This document shows positions 1-6,511 of a DNA stretch of 6,793 nucleotides, one piece after another (within the stretch, counting starts at the first letter, position 1; every line of letters begins with the position of its first letter). Made by a program: the position numbers and the translations under genes. Below the pieces are notes generated by a model, which ran no database searches, was not told the origin of the DNA, and saw nothing but the letters and a program-made list of their open reading frames with translations. Origin of the DNA: Desulfobacteraceae bacterium (GTDB lineage: Bacteria > Desulfobacterota > Desulfobacteria > Desulfobacterales > BuS5); the NCBI GenBank assembly GCA_030592105.1, contig JAUVKE010000143.1, forward strand, positions 1 through 6,793. The letters are read 5' to 3'.

Positions 1-101
1 AACAGAGTCCATATAATCTGATCCTGTTTTAAAAGATTAGACCTCACAAAATGGTGAAAATGTTTTTGGACATTCTTAGTTTTAAACAAAAAAATGAACA
101 C

Positions 102-130
102 TTGCTTTTTTCTAGAAATGAGTCTATACT
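102..130 (+). promoter_or_regulatory. Candidate sigma70-type promoter for the propeller gene
   Basis: A TTGCTT (-35-like, 102-107) and a TATACT (-10-like, 125-130, five of six consensus bases) are separated by 17 bp, which would start transcription near 137. A perfect TATAAT at 138-143 lies just downstream but has no good -35 at normal spacing. In DNA this AT-rich such matches arise by chance, so this is only a candidate. Confidence 0.3.
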
Positions 131-157
131 ATTATATTATAATGTAGTAACAGAATA

Positions 158-192
158 AAAAATTGTATACTTTGTGCATTTGTACAATTTTT
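158..192. repeat. AT-rich dyad in the propeller gene leader
   Basis: AAAAATTGTA at 158-167 is perfectly complementary to TACAATTTTT at 183-192, giving a 10-bp stem around a 15-base spacer. If the promoter at 102-130 is real, this would be in the transcribed leader. It could be a repressor-binding dyad or an RNA hairpin. It is followed by only a few T residues and the stem is nearly all A/T, so I do not call it a terminator. Confidence 0.4.
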
Positions 193-225
193 ATTCAATA
201 GACAGTATAACGAGGTTAAAGTATA

Positions 226-255
226 TTTGCCTGATCCAGACAGGCAAAAAATGCC
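226..255 (+). promoter_or_regulatory. Leader hairpin with an alternative overlapping fold, ahead of the RBS
   Basis: TTTGCCTG (226-233) pairs perfectly with CAGGCAAA (241-248) around a 7-base loop. It is the most GC-rich structure in the leader. The right arm can instead pair GGCA (243-246) with TGCC (252-255), so the two folds exclude each other. The hairpin ends 25 bases before the Shine-Dalgarno. No T tract follows, so it is not a canonical terminator. It could protect the mRNA or modulate initiation; that role is inferred. Confidence 0.4.
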
Positions 256-273
256 GTTTAATTTGTGAATTTA

Positions 274-280
274 GAGGAGG
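274..280 (+). promoter_or_regulatory. Strong ribosome binding site for the propeller gene
   Basis: GAGGAGG lies 9 bases before the ATG at 290, a near-perfect Shine-Dalgarno at good spacing. It fixes this ATG as the start, in preference to the second in-frame ATG at codon 4, which would be too far away. Confidence 0.8.
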
Positions 281-289
281 TTAGCATTA

Positions 290-1312
290 ATGAAAAAAAT
301 GAGTGATCAATGTAGGTTTCTTTGTAAGTTTCTTTTTGCAACAGCAGTTATTGCAATTCTTTTTTTTACAGTGGCTGATTCAGTATTGAATCCTGCTTTT
401 GCCGGTGAGCAAAGAAAAGGATTGAGCTATAACCAGCTGGACTACAGTCTTTTTGACATGGAATTTGTTGACGAGCGCTATGTTTATCTCTGTGCCCGTG
501 GTGGAATTCTTTTTAAATCAGAGGATTCAGGCGCAACATGGGACGAAATAAGTTATGGTGGGAATGTTTCAATGCTTGATCTCTCATTTCTGGATAAAAA
601 CACTGGATGGGCGGCAGGACAATGGGGAACTATTCTATCAACAAAAAATGGCGGTGAAACATGGAAGACACAGGAAACACCTTTGGATGTGCATTTTCTT
701 TGTATTCAATTTTCGGATGAACTCCATGGCGTTGCTGCCGGCGACTGGGGCAAGATAGTTCTTACGGAAGACGGTGGAAAAACATGGGAAAATGTTTCCC
801 TTGAAGAAGATATAATCCTTTACGATATCGCTTTTGTTACTGCGGATGAAGGCTGGATGGCCGCGGAAGCAGGAGTAATTTTTCATACTGTTGATCGCGG
901 TCGGACATGGGAACGCCTTGACCTTGGAGATGGGCGTACTTTTTTTTCCATATCATTTGATAAAAAAGGAAATGGGGTTGCCGTTGGTATGGAAGGAATT
1001 GCCTGCTATACTTCAGATGGCGGTGCAAACTGGACTGTCATAAGTAATGTAGCACCACTTTCATTTTATAAGGTTAAGCTTGCAGGACAGCATGGCGTCG
1101 CAGTAGGCGAGCTTGCCACTATATATACGACAAAGGATTTCGGTAAGAGCTGGTCACCACTTTCTGCTCCCATGCATGTCAGACAGGCCTGGCTTCAATG
1201 TCTCGCTTCTTCAGGTAATAATCGCTTTATCATGGCTGGAGCCCATGGTTCCATGCTTTTTCTTGAGGCGGATGTTTTTGTGGAGCCTTCGAAGCCGTGT
1301 AAACCAAAATAG
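290..1312 (+). CDS. Secreted Ycf48/BNR-type seven-bladed beta-propeller protein
   Basis: The 340-residue product begins with a signal peptide: a basic N-terminus, a hydrophobic stretch at about 15-29, and a likely signal peptidase I site after Ala-Phe-Ala at 36-38. The mature protein carries six Asp-box (BNR) motifs of the S/T-x-D/N-x-G-x-T/S/N-W type at residues 77-84, 118-125, 159-166, 200-207, 241-248 and 281-288. They are spaced 41, 41, 41, 41 and 40 residues apart. A seventh, box-less blade at about 311-326 would close the ring. This is the architecture of the Ycf48/HCF136 family, known in phototrophs as a photosystem II assembly factor. Here the neighbours are an RND transporter and a DUF1302 barrel, so a photosynthetic role is unlikely. 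A periplasmic adaptor or assembly factor for that pair is my inference. Asp boxes also occur in sialidases, but I see no catalytic sialidase features. The family call is firm; the function is unknown. Confidence 0.88.
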   Translation: MKKMSDQCRFLCKFLFATAVIAILFFTVADSVLNPAFAGEQRKGLSYNQLDYSLFDMEFVDERYVYLCARGGILFKSEDSGATWDEISYGGNVSMLDLSFLDKNTGWAAGQWGTILSTKNGGETWKTQETPLDVHFLCIQFSDELHGVAAGDWGKIVLTEDGGKTWENVSLEEDIILYDIAFVTADEGWMAAEAGVIFHTVDRGRTWERLDLGDGRTFFSISFDKKGNGVAVGMEGIACYTSDGGANWTVISNVAPLSFYKVKLAGQHGVAVGELATIYTTKDFGKSWSPLSAPMHVRQAWLQCLASSGNNRFIMAGAHGSMLFLEADVFVEPSKPCKPK

Positions 1313-1403
1313 TAAAAAATAACAGTTTCTATTCCGACTATAAATAAATATGAGCATATAAAATAATTTTTTCAATAAGTTCCAATAAACATCTTATGTC
1401 TCC

Positions 1404-1451
1404 GTCAGGTCTTTTAATTTTAAAAAACAGAGCTTGATGGGATTGCCTGAT
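1404..1451 (+). promoter_or_regulatory. Nested leader hairpin upstream of the transporter gene
   Basis: GTCAGGT (1404-1410) can pair with GCCTGAT (1445-1451) as a seven-pair RNA stem with two G-U pairs. Inside it, TTTTA (1412-1416) pairs with TAAAA (1421-1425). The composition is otherwise AT-rich and I recognise no riboswitch class. It may be a chance structure. Confidence 0.25.
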
Positions 1452-1470
1452 GAATATGAGTATAAAAGCA

Positions 1471-1490
1471 GGAGGGTTTTTATGGAATAG
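1471..1490 (+). promoter_or_regulatory. Strong Shine-Dalgarno followed by a two-codon frame (ATG-GAA-TAG)
   Basis: GGAGGG at 1471-1476 precedes an ATG at 1482 by five bases, one of the best ribosome binding sites in the window. The frame stops after two codons, at 1488-1490, about 95 bases before the transporter start. It may be a minimal regulatory upstream frame, the remnant start of a lost gene, or coincidence. Confidence 0.3.
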
Positions 1491-1584
1491 TTATTATAAA
1501 GATTATAGTTTTTTACTGTACTGTTTTGGTATCATTTTTTTAAAAATTTATTAATAAATAATATTTTGTGGAGAAAAATAAAAG

Positions 1585-3996
1585 ATGAGAAAAAGCGTAG
1601 CAAGTGACAGGTGGCAAAGTATATTAAAATTTCAGCTAAAACATCGTATTGCCGTGTTTTGTCTGATTGCGATACTTACTACTTTATCACTATATACCAT
1701 TATAATAAAACTTGAAATAAAAACTGATTTCTTCGAAATATATCCACCCAAACATGAATACATTAAAATGTATAAAGAATTTAGAAAAATGTTTGGTTCA
1801 GCCAATGTTCTTACTATTATTATAGAACGCCAGGATGGAAAGGATATATATAATACTGACACACTTCAAAAAGTTACAGACTTAACTAAGGGTGTTCTCC
1901 GAATCAAGGGATGTAATCCTATCCAGGTCAGTTCCATAGCCCACCCCAGGGTAAAGCAAATCAGAATCAGTTATCAGGGGGTTGGTCTTCATCCGCTGAT
2001 GGGGGATGGTGTTCCCCAGACTCAGGAAGAATGTAACCAATTTAAAAACATTGTTTATGCAAATGAGGGTATTAAAGGATTTTATATTTCCCTTGATGAT
2101 AAATCTGCTGTTGTGTACGCTGGTTTCTGGGAAGAGGGGGTTGACTTAGATTATCTGTTTGCTGAAGTAAAAAAATTAACAGAGTCTGTAGAGGATGAAA
2201 ATCATACATGTTTTATGGGCGGGTATCCTATGCTCTATGCATGGATAAGTCATTATGTGTATCAGATCCTGGGAATTCTTGGATTAACTGTAGCTGCTCT
2301 TTCTATCCTGATCTTTTTTTATTTCAGGAGACTGGCTGGTTTGATAATACCTGCTACATCCGGTATTGTGAGTGCTATATGGGGTTTAGGTTTTGCAGCA
2401 GCGGTCGGTATTACACTGGATCCGCTTTTACTTGTTATTCCTGTTCTTCTTTCCGCAAGGGCATTATCTCATTCATGCCAGTGTCTTGAAAGATTCCACC
2501 TGGAGTTTGTTTCAAGAAATAATAAGGAAGAAGCTATTGTAGTAGCTTATTCAGAACTTTATCCTCCGGCTCTTCTTGCTATAATTACAGATGGGCTTGG
2601 GGTTTTGACTATATGCGTTGCATCAATACCTTTGATGCAAAAGCTTGCATATTTTTCATCATTCTGGATCATCAGTATTTTTGTAGCTGTAATGATGCTG
2701 AATCCGATAATGATTTCCTTATGGTATCATCCTTCAATTAAGGATAAGAGCCTGCAAAATAAAATCATAGACGAATCTGTAATGGAAAGAAAAAATTTCT
2801 TTACTGTCTTTACAAATGTTGTTCATTTTTTTTCTGGCCGGACAATGAGAAAAAAAGTGGGGACTTTAATAATACTTATTCTTATTTTGGGTGGGTATTT
2901 TACCGTAAAGATGCTTAAGGTCGGCGATTCCAGTGCAGGAGGTGCCATATTATATCCGGATCATTCCTACAGCCTTGCAATGAGCAAAATGAATCAGAAT
3001 TTTGCAGGAGCTTCAAGGCTTATTGTGGTACTTGAAGGAAAAGAAAAAGAGGCGATAAAGGATCGTGATTCTTTGAGGCTAATGGACGATCTTGGTATTT
3101 TTATGAAGGATCAAATATACGGAGTAGGCGGCACAGTAAGTCTGGCCGATCTTGTTCGTAAGATTTACAGAGTATACCACGAAGGCTCGCCCAAGTGGGA
3201 TATGATTCCCAGGACAAAAAGATATCTTGGACAGATATTTTTTCAGCTCTCCGCCAGTATGGCACCAGGAGAAATGGATCAGTTTATCAGCCTTCCTGAT
3301 TATACTAATGCCACTGTAACAGCATTTTTAAGGGATTATGATCATAACAGTATCAAGGATGCCATAAGTAAACTTAAAGACTTGAGTGCCAAAATTGATC
3401 AGAACCCTGACAGCAAAGTAAGACTCAGGGTGGCTGCTGGTATTCTTGGGATACTTGCGGCTGTAAATGAAGAGGTTGAGTGGTCGTTCTGGGCAATACT
3501 TATTGTTATACTTTCCACAATATTTTGTCTATGTTTGATAACATATCGCTCTGTTAAAATAGCCCTGATACTGCTGGTTCCGCTTGCCATAGCACAAATT
3601 TTGTGTGAAATTATAATGCTTGTTTTCCATATAGATCTTAATATAAGCTCACTTCCGGTTACTGCCATAGGCGTTGGCGTTGGAATAGATTATGGAATTT
3701 ACCTGATGAGCCGTCTTAAGGAAGAATGTGAAAATTGTGATACTTTTTATCAGGCAAGGCTTGTTACTCTTTTGACTACAGGAAAAGTAATTATGTTTAC
3801 AGCATTTGCAGAAGCCATAGGTGTCGGGTTCTGGATTTTTTCACCCATGAAATTTTCTGCGGAAATGGGACTGCTGATTCTGCTTCTTATGATATTTAAC
3901 ATGATTTGTGCCCTTGTGCTTATTCCCACTCTTACTGGAATTTTCAGGCCGCAATTTGTACAGGATCTGCAGTTAAGGTCTGAGGTGGCAAAATAA
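1585..3996 (+). CDS. MMPL/HAE3-type RND family inner-membrane transporter
   Basis: The 803-residue product has the two-fold RND plan. One membrane helix (about 22-43) is followed by a large periplasmic domain (about 44-222), then a helix cluster (about 223-247, 249-276, 278-295, 326-346 and 355-379). A seventh helix (about 424-443) is followed by a second periplasmic domain (about 444-631), then five helices (about 632-786). Length and layout match COG1033/MMPL exporters such as the hopanoid transporter HpnN. The C-terminal half carries the family hallmark G-V-G-V-G-I-D-Y-G at 696-704 with Asp702-Tyr703, expected to relay protons. The matching N-terminal position has A-R-A-L-S-H-S-C-Q-C (291-300) and no Asp-Tyr pair. 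Such pumps usually move lipids or other hydrophobic molecules using the proton gradient; the substrate here is unknown. GGAG at 1570-1573 lies 11 bases before the ATG, a moderate ribosome binding site. The neighbours suggest it works with the propeller and the barrel. Confidence 0.9.
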   Translation: MRKSVASDRWQSILKFQLKHRIAVFCLIAILTTLSLYTIIIKLEIKTDFFEIYPPKHEYIKMYKEFRKMFGSANVLTIIIERQDGKDIYNTDTLQKVTDLTKGVLRIKGCNPIQVSSIAHPRVKQIRISYQGVGLHPLMGDGVPQTQEECNQFKNIVYANEGIKGFYISLDDKSAVVYAGFWEEGVDLDYLFAEVKKLTESVEDENHTCFMGGYPMLYAWISHYVYQILGILGLTVAALSILIFFYFRRLAGLIIPATSGIVSAIWGLGFAAAVGITLDPLLLVIPVLLSARALSHSCQCLERFHLEFVSRNNKEEAIVVAYSELYPPALLAIITDGLGVLTICVASIPLMQKLAYFSSFWIISIFVAVMMLNPIMISLWYHPSIKDKSLQNKIIDESVMERKNFFTVFTNVVHFFSGRTMRKKVGTLIILILILGGYFTVKMLKVGDSSAGGAILYPDHSYSLAMSKMNQNFAGASRLIVVLEGKEKEAIKDRDSLRLMDDLGIFMKDQIYGVGGTVSLADLVRKIYRVYHEGSPKWDMIPRTKRYLGQIFFQLSASMAPGEMDQFISLPDYTNATVTAFLRDYDHNSIKDAISKLKDLSAKIDQNPDSKVRLRVAAGILGILAAVNEEVEWSFWAILIVILSTIFCLCLITYRSVKIALILLVPLAIAQILCEIIMLVFHIDLNISSLPVTAIGVGVGIDYGIYLMSRLKEECENCDTFYQARLVTLLTTGKVIMFTAFAEAIGVGFWIFSPMKFSAEMGLLILLLMIFNMICALVLIPTLTGIFRPQFVQDLQLRSEVAK

Positions 3997-4084
3997 TATA
4001 TATTTGTAAATTACAAAAACCGATAATTAGTGATTTGGTAATATTTTAATTAATCTCTGAACGAAAACCAGGATTTTTTGTCAA

Positions 4085-4156
4085 GGTCAAAGAGGGTCAA
4101 AATTTTAACCGCAGGAATAGGTTGGGTATTTTGAGGATTAAAATTTTGATCTGACC
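4085..4156. repeat. Inverted repeat built on TTAAAATTTTGA arms
   Basis: TCAAAATTTTAA at 4097-4108 recurs inverted as TTAAAATTTTGA at 4138-4149, and the symmetry extends outward to GGTCA (4085-4089) against TGACC (4152-4156). The arms flank a centre around GGTTGGG. Part of the match arises because AAAATTTT is itself palindromic, but the flanking bases also pair. Confidence 0.5.
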
Positions 4157-4186
4157 TGTCTGCGTGCGGGCTACGCACAGGCAGGT
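4154..4186. repeat. GC-rich hairpin inside the intergenic element
   Basis: Bases 4154-4166 pair with 4174-4186 in 12 of 13 positions (two as G-U) around a 7-base loop. The arms are ACCTGTCTGCGTG and ACGCACAGGCAGGT-like. It contrasts sharply with the AT-rich surroundings. No T tract follows, so it is not a standard terminator. Confidence 0.55.
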
Positions 4187-4241
4187 GCAGAGATTGGCGG
4201 AAAAGACAGTTTTCGTCAGGGCATTAATTATGTAAAACAGT

Positions 4242-4384
4242 TTTCTGGTGTAATTAGATTTAATAATTTCCATGTTTAAAGTTGATGCTCTCGTAAAAAG
4301 TCGTTATTCCGGCGTTTGTCGTAATGACGAAAAACGGTATTTTCGGGCTTTTTACAAGTTCATCAAATTTGATTACACCTGAAA
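4242..4384. repeat. Palindromic intergenic element with outer and inner inverted arms
   Basis: The outer arms, 4242-4261 and 4365-4384, match inverted at 17 of 20 positions. The inner arms, 4284-4303 and 4345-4364, match at most positions and share GATG and GTAAAAAG. The centre folds again around TCGTAATGACGA (4319-4330). The inner part, with TCGTAAAAAGTC at one end and CTTTTTACAAGTTCATC at the other, resembles a family of palindromic repeats I recall between genes in Desulfobacterales genomes. That resemblance is memory, not a search result. The left side has about 22 unpaired bases (4262-4283). Confidence 0.55.
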
Positions 4385-4468
4385 TCTGTATATTATAAAT
4401 ATTATAAAAAGCAGAAGTAATTTGTAATTAAAAATTATGTTTTTGTAATGTTTTGTTTGTAGTAAATT

Positions 4469-4474
4469 TATAAT
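4469..4474 (+). promoter_or_regulatory. Candidate -10 box for the barrel gene
   Basis: A perfect TATAAT lies 28 bases before the ATG at 4503, which would leave a short leader of about 22 bases. The best -35-like match, TTGTAA at 4443-4448, is 20 bp away, longer than usual. The surroundings are very AT-rich, so confidence is low. Confidence 0.3.
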
Positions 4475-4502
4475 AACATTTTAATAATGAAAGGAAAATC
4501 GT

Positions 4503-6401
4503 ATGAAGAAAAGAATTATTGCTCTGTCATTTTTGGTTTGTGCAGTACTTTGCTGGAATATAAACCCCGGCTATGCTTTTAAGACCGATTTCCACGGGCA
4601 CTTGCAAACGAATTATATTTTAAGAGATACTAACGGGTTTCAAAACAAATTTATGGATGATGTTGTATGTTCACAATGGTTAACAGAACTGAAATTTGAT
4701 GTAACAGTCCGCCCTGAAGATATGTCATGGGGTAATATAAAGCTGCACAAGTTCTTTTTTACTTACAGGGGCGCCTATGATGCTGTTTTTGATGTAACTG
4801 ACAGATGGGATAATGTCAGGGACAAGAGTCCTGATGACTGGCAACTTGGCAAGGATGATCTTAAAGTTGAAAACGATCTGCGCGAGGCATTTGTCGACCT
4901 TGTATCCGAGTTTGGAGAACAGCAGAGTATCGTTGTTCGCCTGGGCCGGCAGATAGTTCAGTGGGGCGAGGCTGATGGTTTTAACGTTGTAAATCAAGTC
5001 AATCCACAGGATAATTCAAATAAAATGTTTTTTGAAAAACCTGAAGATATAGCTACTCCTTTGTGGATGCTCAGGGCAGACTATACTACAGGAATGATCG
5101 GTCCTTTTGATTCCATAGATCTGCAGCTTGTTGTTATACCGGATATTCGTCCGCACCAGTATGCTCCGCTGACAGATGATGAAAGCGGCGTTGATGCTTA
5201 TGGCCATAATAATGCACCATATGCCTTTGGTTTTAAATATGTAAAAGACTGGGGCATACCGTGCCTTACTGAATTTGCGCAAAATGCAGGGGTTGGTCCT
5301 GCTCATGGCGCTTTAATGGGTCTGGTACCTGGATTTGTAGATGGAGTATCTGTTGCTGATGGGAGTTATCTGTTACATTATGCATTACCTGCAATTGCAG
5401 GCGATCCTGCGCTACTTGGCGGAGCGCTTGCAATGGGTTCACTTGAGTCAAAACCATTTATCGCATTAAAAGAAGAAGGGCCTGACAGCCACATTGATAA
5501 TCTGGAATATGGCGGTAAAATAAGGTTTGGATATAAGGGGAGTGAATTATGTTTCTATTATTTACGCTCATACCAGGATGACCCGTCCATAGATCTTTCC
5601 AGGGGATTTACTGAACAAGCCCTCTATTTTCAACACCCAAAGCAGCATATGTATGGTTTTTCACTTAACACATACGTGGCCCCTCTTAATGCAGTTATAC
5701 GGGCAGAGGGAAACTATATAAACAAGATGGGTATTGCTGATATGGAAGGGAATAACAGCGATTTTTCAGAAAAGTTTTATGGCACTCTGCCTGAAGACCT
5801 GATTGTTCATTCAAGTGTTTCTGATGCTACAGTCAGTGGTGCAACTGGAGGAGCATTTCCGACCCGTGACAGTTATATACAGTATGTTGAAAGCCTGTTA
5901 GGTTTTGATATCGGTCTGGATCCGTATGATCATCCAAGAGGGTACGAGATGTATAATGTTTCCCAGTGGCTGGTAGGTTTTGATAAATCTGTATGGCTGA
6001 GATGGCTTAACTCTCATAATATGATTAATACATCTTTTCAGGCGTACTGGAGACATATACATGAATTTGATAATGATCCTGTAATGAGACCCTGGGATGC
6101 AGAGAATAATTACAGACTGACCGGTTTTTTCTATACGGATTTCTGCTCAGGAAAAATTCATCCTGAACTTTTTGTTATGTATGATACCAAGGATGCGTGG
6201 ATGACAAATCTCTCTATAAAATTCACAAAAGACGGACAGTGGTTTTTTAAATGGGGAATTATGGCATTCTGGGGTGATGTGCCAGAGGGTAACGGCAGAA
6301 TTGAAAACCAGTACAGCATGAATACCACCAACCCTTTTATGAAACCGGCACTCCTGACCGATGTAAGTGAAATGTCTTTTATGGTTGGATATAACTGGTA
6401 A
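4503..6401 (+). CDS. DUF1302-family outer-membrane beta-barrel protein
   Basis: The 632-residue product starts with a signal peptide: Lys-Lys-Arg, a hydrophobic core at about 5-18, and a likely cleavage after Gly-Tyr-Ala at 23-25. The mature protein is rich in alternating aromatic/polar strands, as in an outer-membrane barrel, and ends in Met-Val-Gly-Tyr-Asn-Trp, a typical barrel-assembly C-terminal signal with a final aromatic residue. The family signature is visible at residues 127-170: Arg-Glu-Ala-Phe-Val-Asp, then Arg-Leu-Gly-Arg-Gln (146-150), Trp-Gly-Glu (154-156) and Asn-Pro-Gln-Asp (167-170). A glycine/alanine-rich hydrophobic stretch at about 263-312 stands out. AAGGA at 4491-4495, 7 bases before the ATG, supports the start. 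DUF1302 proteins are poorly characterised; from memory they recur beside MMPL pumps and DUF1329 proteins, the latter absent here. Serving as the outer-membrane channel or acceptor for the RND pump's hydrophobic substrate is inference. Confidence 0.87.
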   Translation: MKKRIIALSFLVCAVLCWNINPGYAFKTDFHGHLQTNYILRDTNGFQNKFMDDVVCSQWLTELKFDVTVRPEDMSWGNIKLHKFFFTYRGAYDAVFDVTDRWDNVRDKSPDDWQLGKDDLKVENDLREAFVDLVSEFGEQQSIVVRLGRQIVQWGEADGFNVVNQVNPQDNSNKMFFEKPEDIATPLWMLRADYTTGMIGPFDSIDLQLVVIPDIRPHQYAPLTDDESGVDAYGHNNAPYAFGFKYVKDWGIPCLTEFAQNAGVGPAHGALMGLVPGFVDGVSVADGSYLLHYALPAIAGDPALLGGALAMGSLESKPFIALKEEGPDSHIDNLEYGGKIRFGYKGSELCFYYLRSYQDDPSIDLSRGFTEQALYFQHPKQHMYGFSLNTYVAPLNAVIRAEGNYINKMGIADMEGNNSDFSEKFYGTLPEDLIVHSSVSDATVSGATGGAFPTRDSYIQYVESLLGFDIGLDPYDHPRGYEMYNVSQWLVGFDKSVWLRWLNSHNMINTSFQAYWRHIHEFDNDPVMRPWDAENNYRLTGFFYTDFCSGKIHPELFVMYDTKDAWMTNLSIKFTKDGQWFFKWGIMAFWGDVPEGNGRIENQYSMNTTNPFMKPALLTDVSEMSFMVGYNW

Positions 6402-6454
6402 AATATATAATTTGGCCTTTAAGGATATGGCCATGATTCAGTGATCATGAATAT

Positions 6455-6497
6455 AAAAAAGTCCGGGTAATTTTTTTTAATTGCCTGGGCTTTTTTT
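6455..6497 (+). terminator. Rho-independent terminator after the barrel gene
   Basis: Bases 6460-6472 pair with 6479-6491 over 13 positions (three as G-U) around a TTTTTT loop, followed directly by a run of seven T residues. A run of A residues at 6455-6460 extends the pairing and could let the structure stop transcription from the minus strand as well. It lies about 55 bases after the barrel stop and is the only strong terminator in the window. Confidence 0.85.
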
Positions 6498-6511
6498 ATG
6501 GAAATTAAGGC

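Larger units (their letters stand above)
1..289 (+). other. Non-coding leader region upstream of the propeller gene
   Basis: I see no open coding frame or RNA gene here. The stretch is very AT-rich and is best read as the 5' regulatory region of the gene at 290. It holds a possible promoter (102-130), an AT-rich dyad (158-192), a compact hairpin (226-248) and a strong ribosome binding site (274-280). The three forward frames at the left edge hit stops within about 35 bases, so no upstream gene runs in on this strand. Confidence 0.6.
1313..1584 (+). other. Intergenic region between propeller and transporter genes
   Basis: This 272-base gap holds no recognisable gene or GC-rich rho-independent terminator, so read-through from the propeller gene is plausible. 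Two things stand out: a nested hairpin (1404-1451) and a strong Shine-Dalgarno followed by a two-codon frame (1471-1490). A 34-codon frame with a hydrophobic, aromatic-rich C-terminal half also runs from an ATG at 1450 to a stop at 1552-1554. It has no ribosome binding site of its own, so I do not call it a gene. Confidence 0.5.
4047..4230. repeat. 184-bp element with imperfect inverted ends and nested palindromes (MITE-like)
   Basis: The ends 4047-4068 and 4209-4230 are inverted copies, 17 of 22 positions matching without gaps (TAATTAAT outside, ACGAAAAC inside). Nested within are a palindrome at 4085-4156 and a hairpin at 4154-4186. The composition is mixed: AT-rich flanks around a GC-rich hairpin. 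It codes for nothing. A small non-autonomous mobile element or an intergenic repeat family is the simplest reading, but only other copies in the genome would prove it. Confidence 0.45.
3997..4502. other. Repeat-rich intergenic region between transporter and barrel genes
   Basis: This 506-base gap contains no coding frame I can support. A short A/T palindrome (TTTGTA/TACAAA, 4003-4017) follows the transporter stop but lacks a GC-rich stem and a T tract, so it is not a convincing terminator. Most of the rest consists of two adjacent palindromic elements, 4047-4230 and 4242-4384. The last 115 bases are extremely AT-rich and probably hold the promoter and ribosome binding site of the barrel gene. 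Confidence 0.6.

Noticed and set aside
251..268. Five-codon frame starting at ATG 251 in the leader
   Set aside because: It has no ribosome binding site and sits inside the alternative hairpin; nothing marks it as translated.
638..1028. Minus-strand open frames of 63-82 codons opposite the propeller gene
   Set aside because: They lie wholly opposite a gene with clear motifs and a signal peptide, and their own products show no domain or ribosome binding site.
290..1312. Sialidase or photosystem II assembly function for the propeller
   Set aside because: Asp boxes alone do not make a sialidase, no catalytic residues are apparent, and the neighbouring genes give no sign of photosynthesis.
4003..4017. 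Possible terminator just after the transporter stop
   Set aside because: The stem is TTTGTA/TACAAA with a three-base loop and no T tract; it is a short A/T palindrome expected by chance in this composition.
4047..4384. CRISPR array
   Set aside because: The repeats are inverted and of differing length, not regular direct repeats separated by unique spacers.
4725..5457. Minus-strand open frames of 63-96 codons opposite the barrel gene
   Set aside because: They are antisense to a well-supported DUF1302 gene and lack start signals or recognisable domains.
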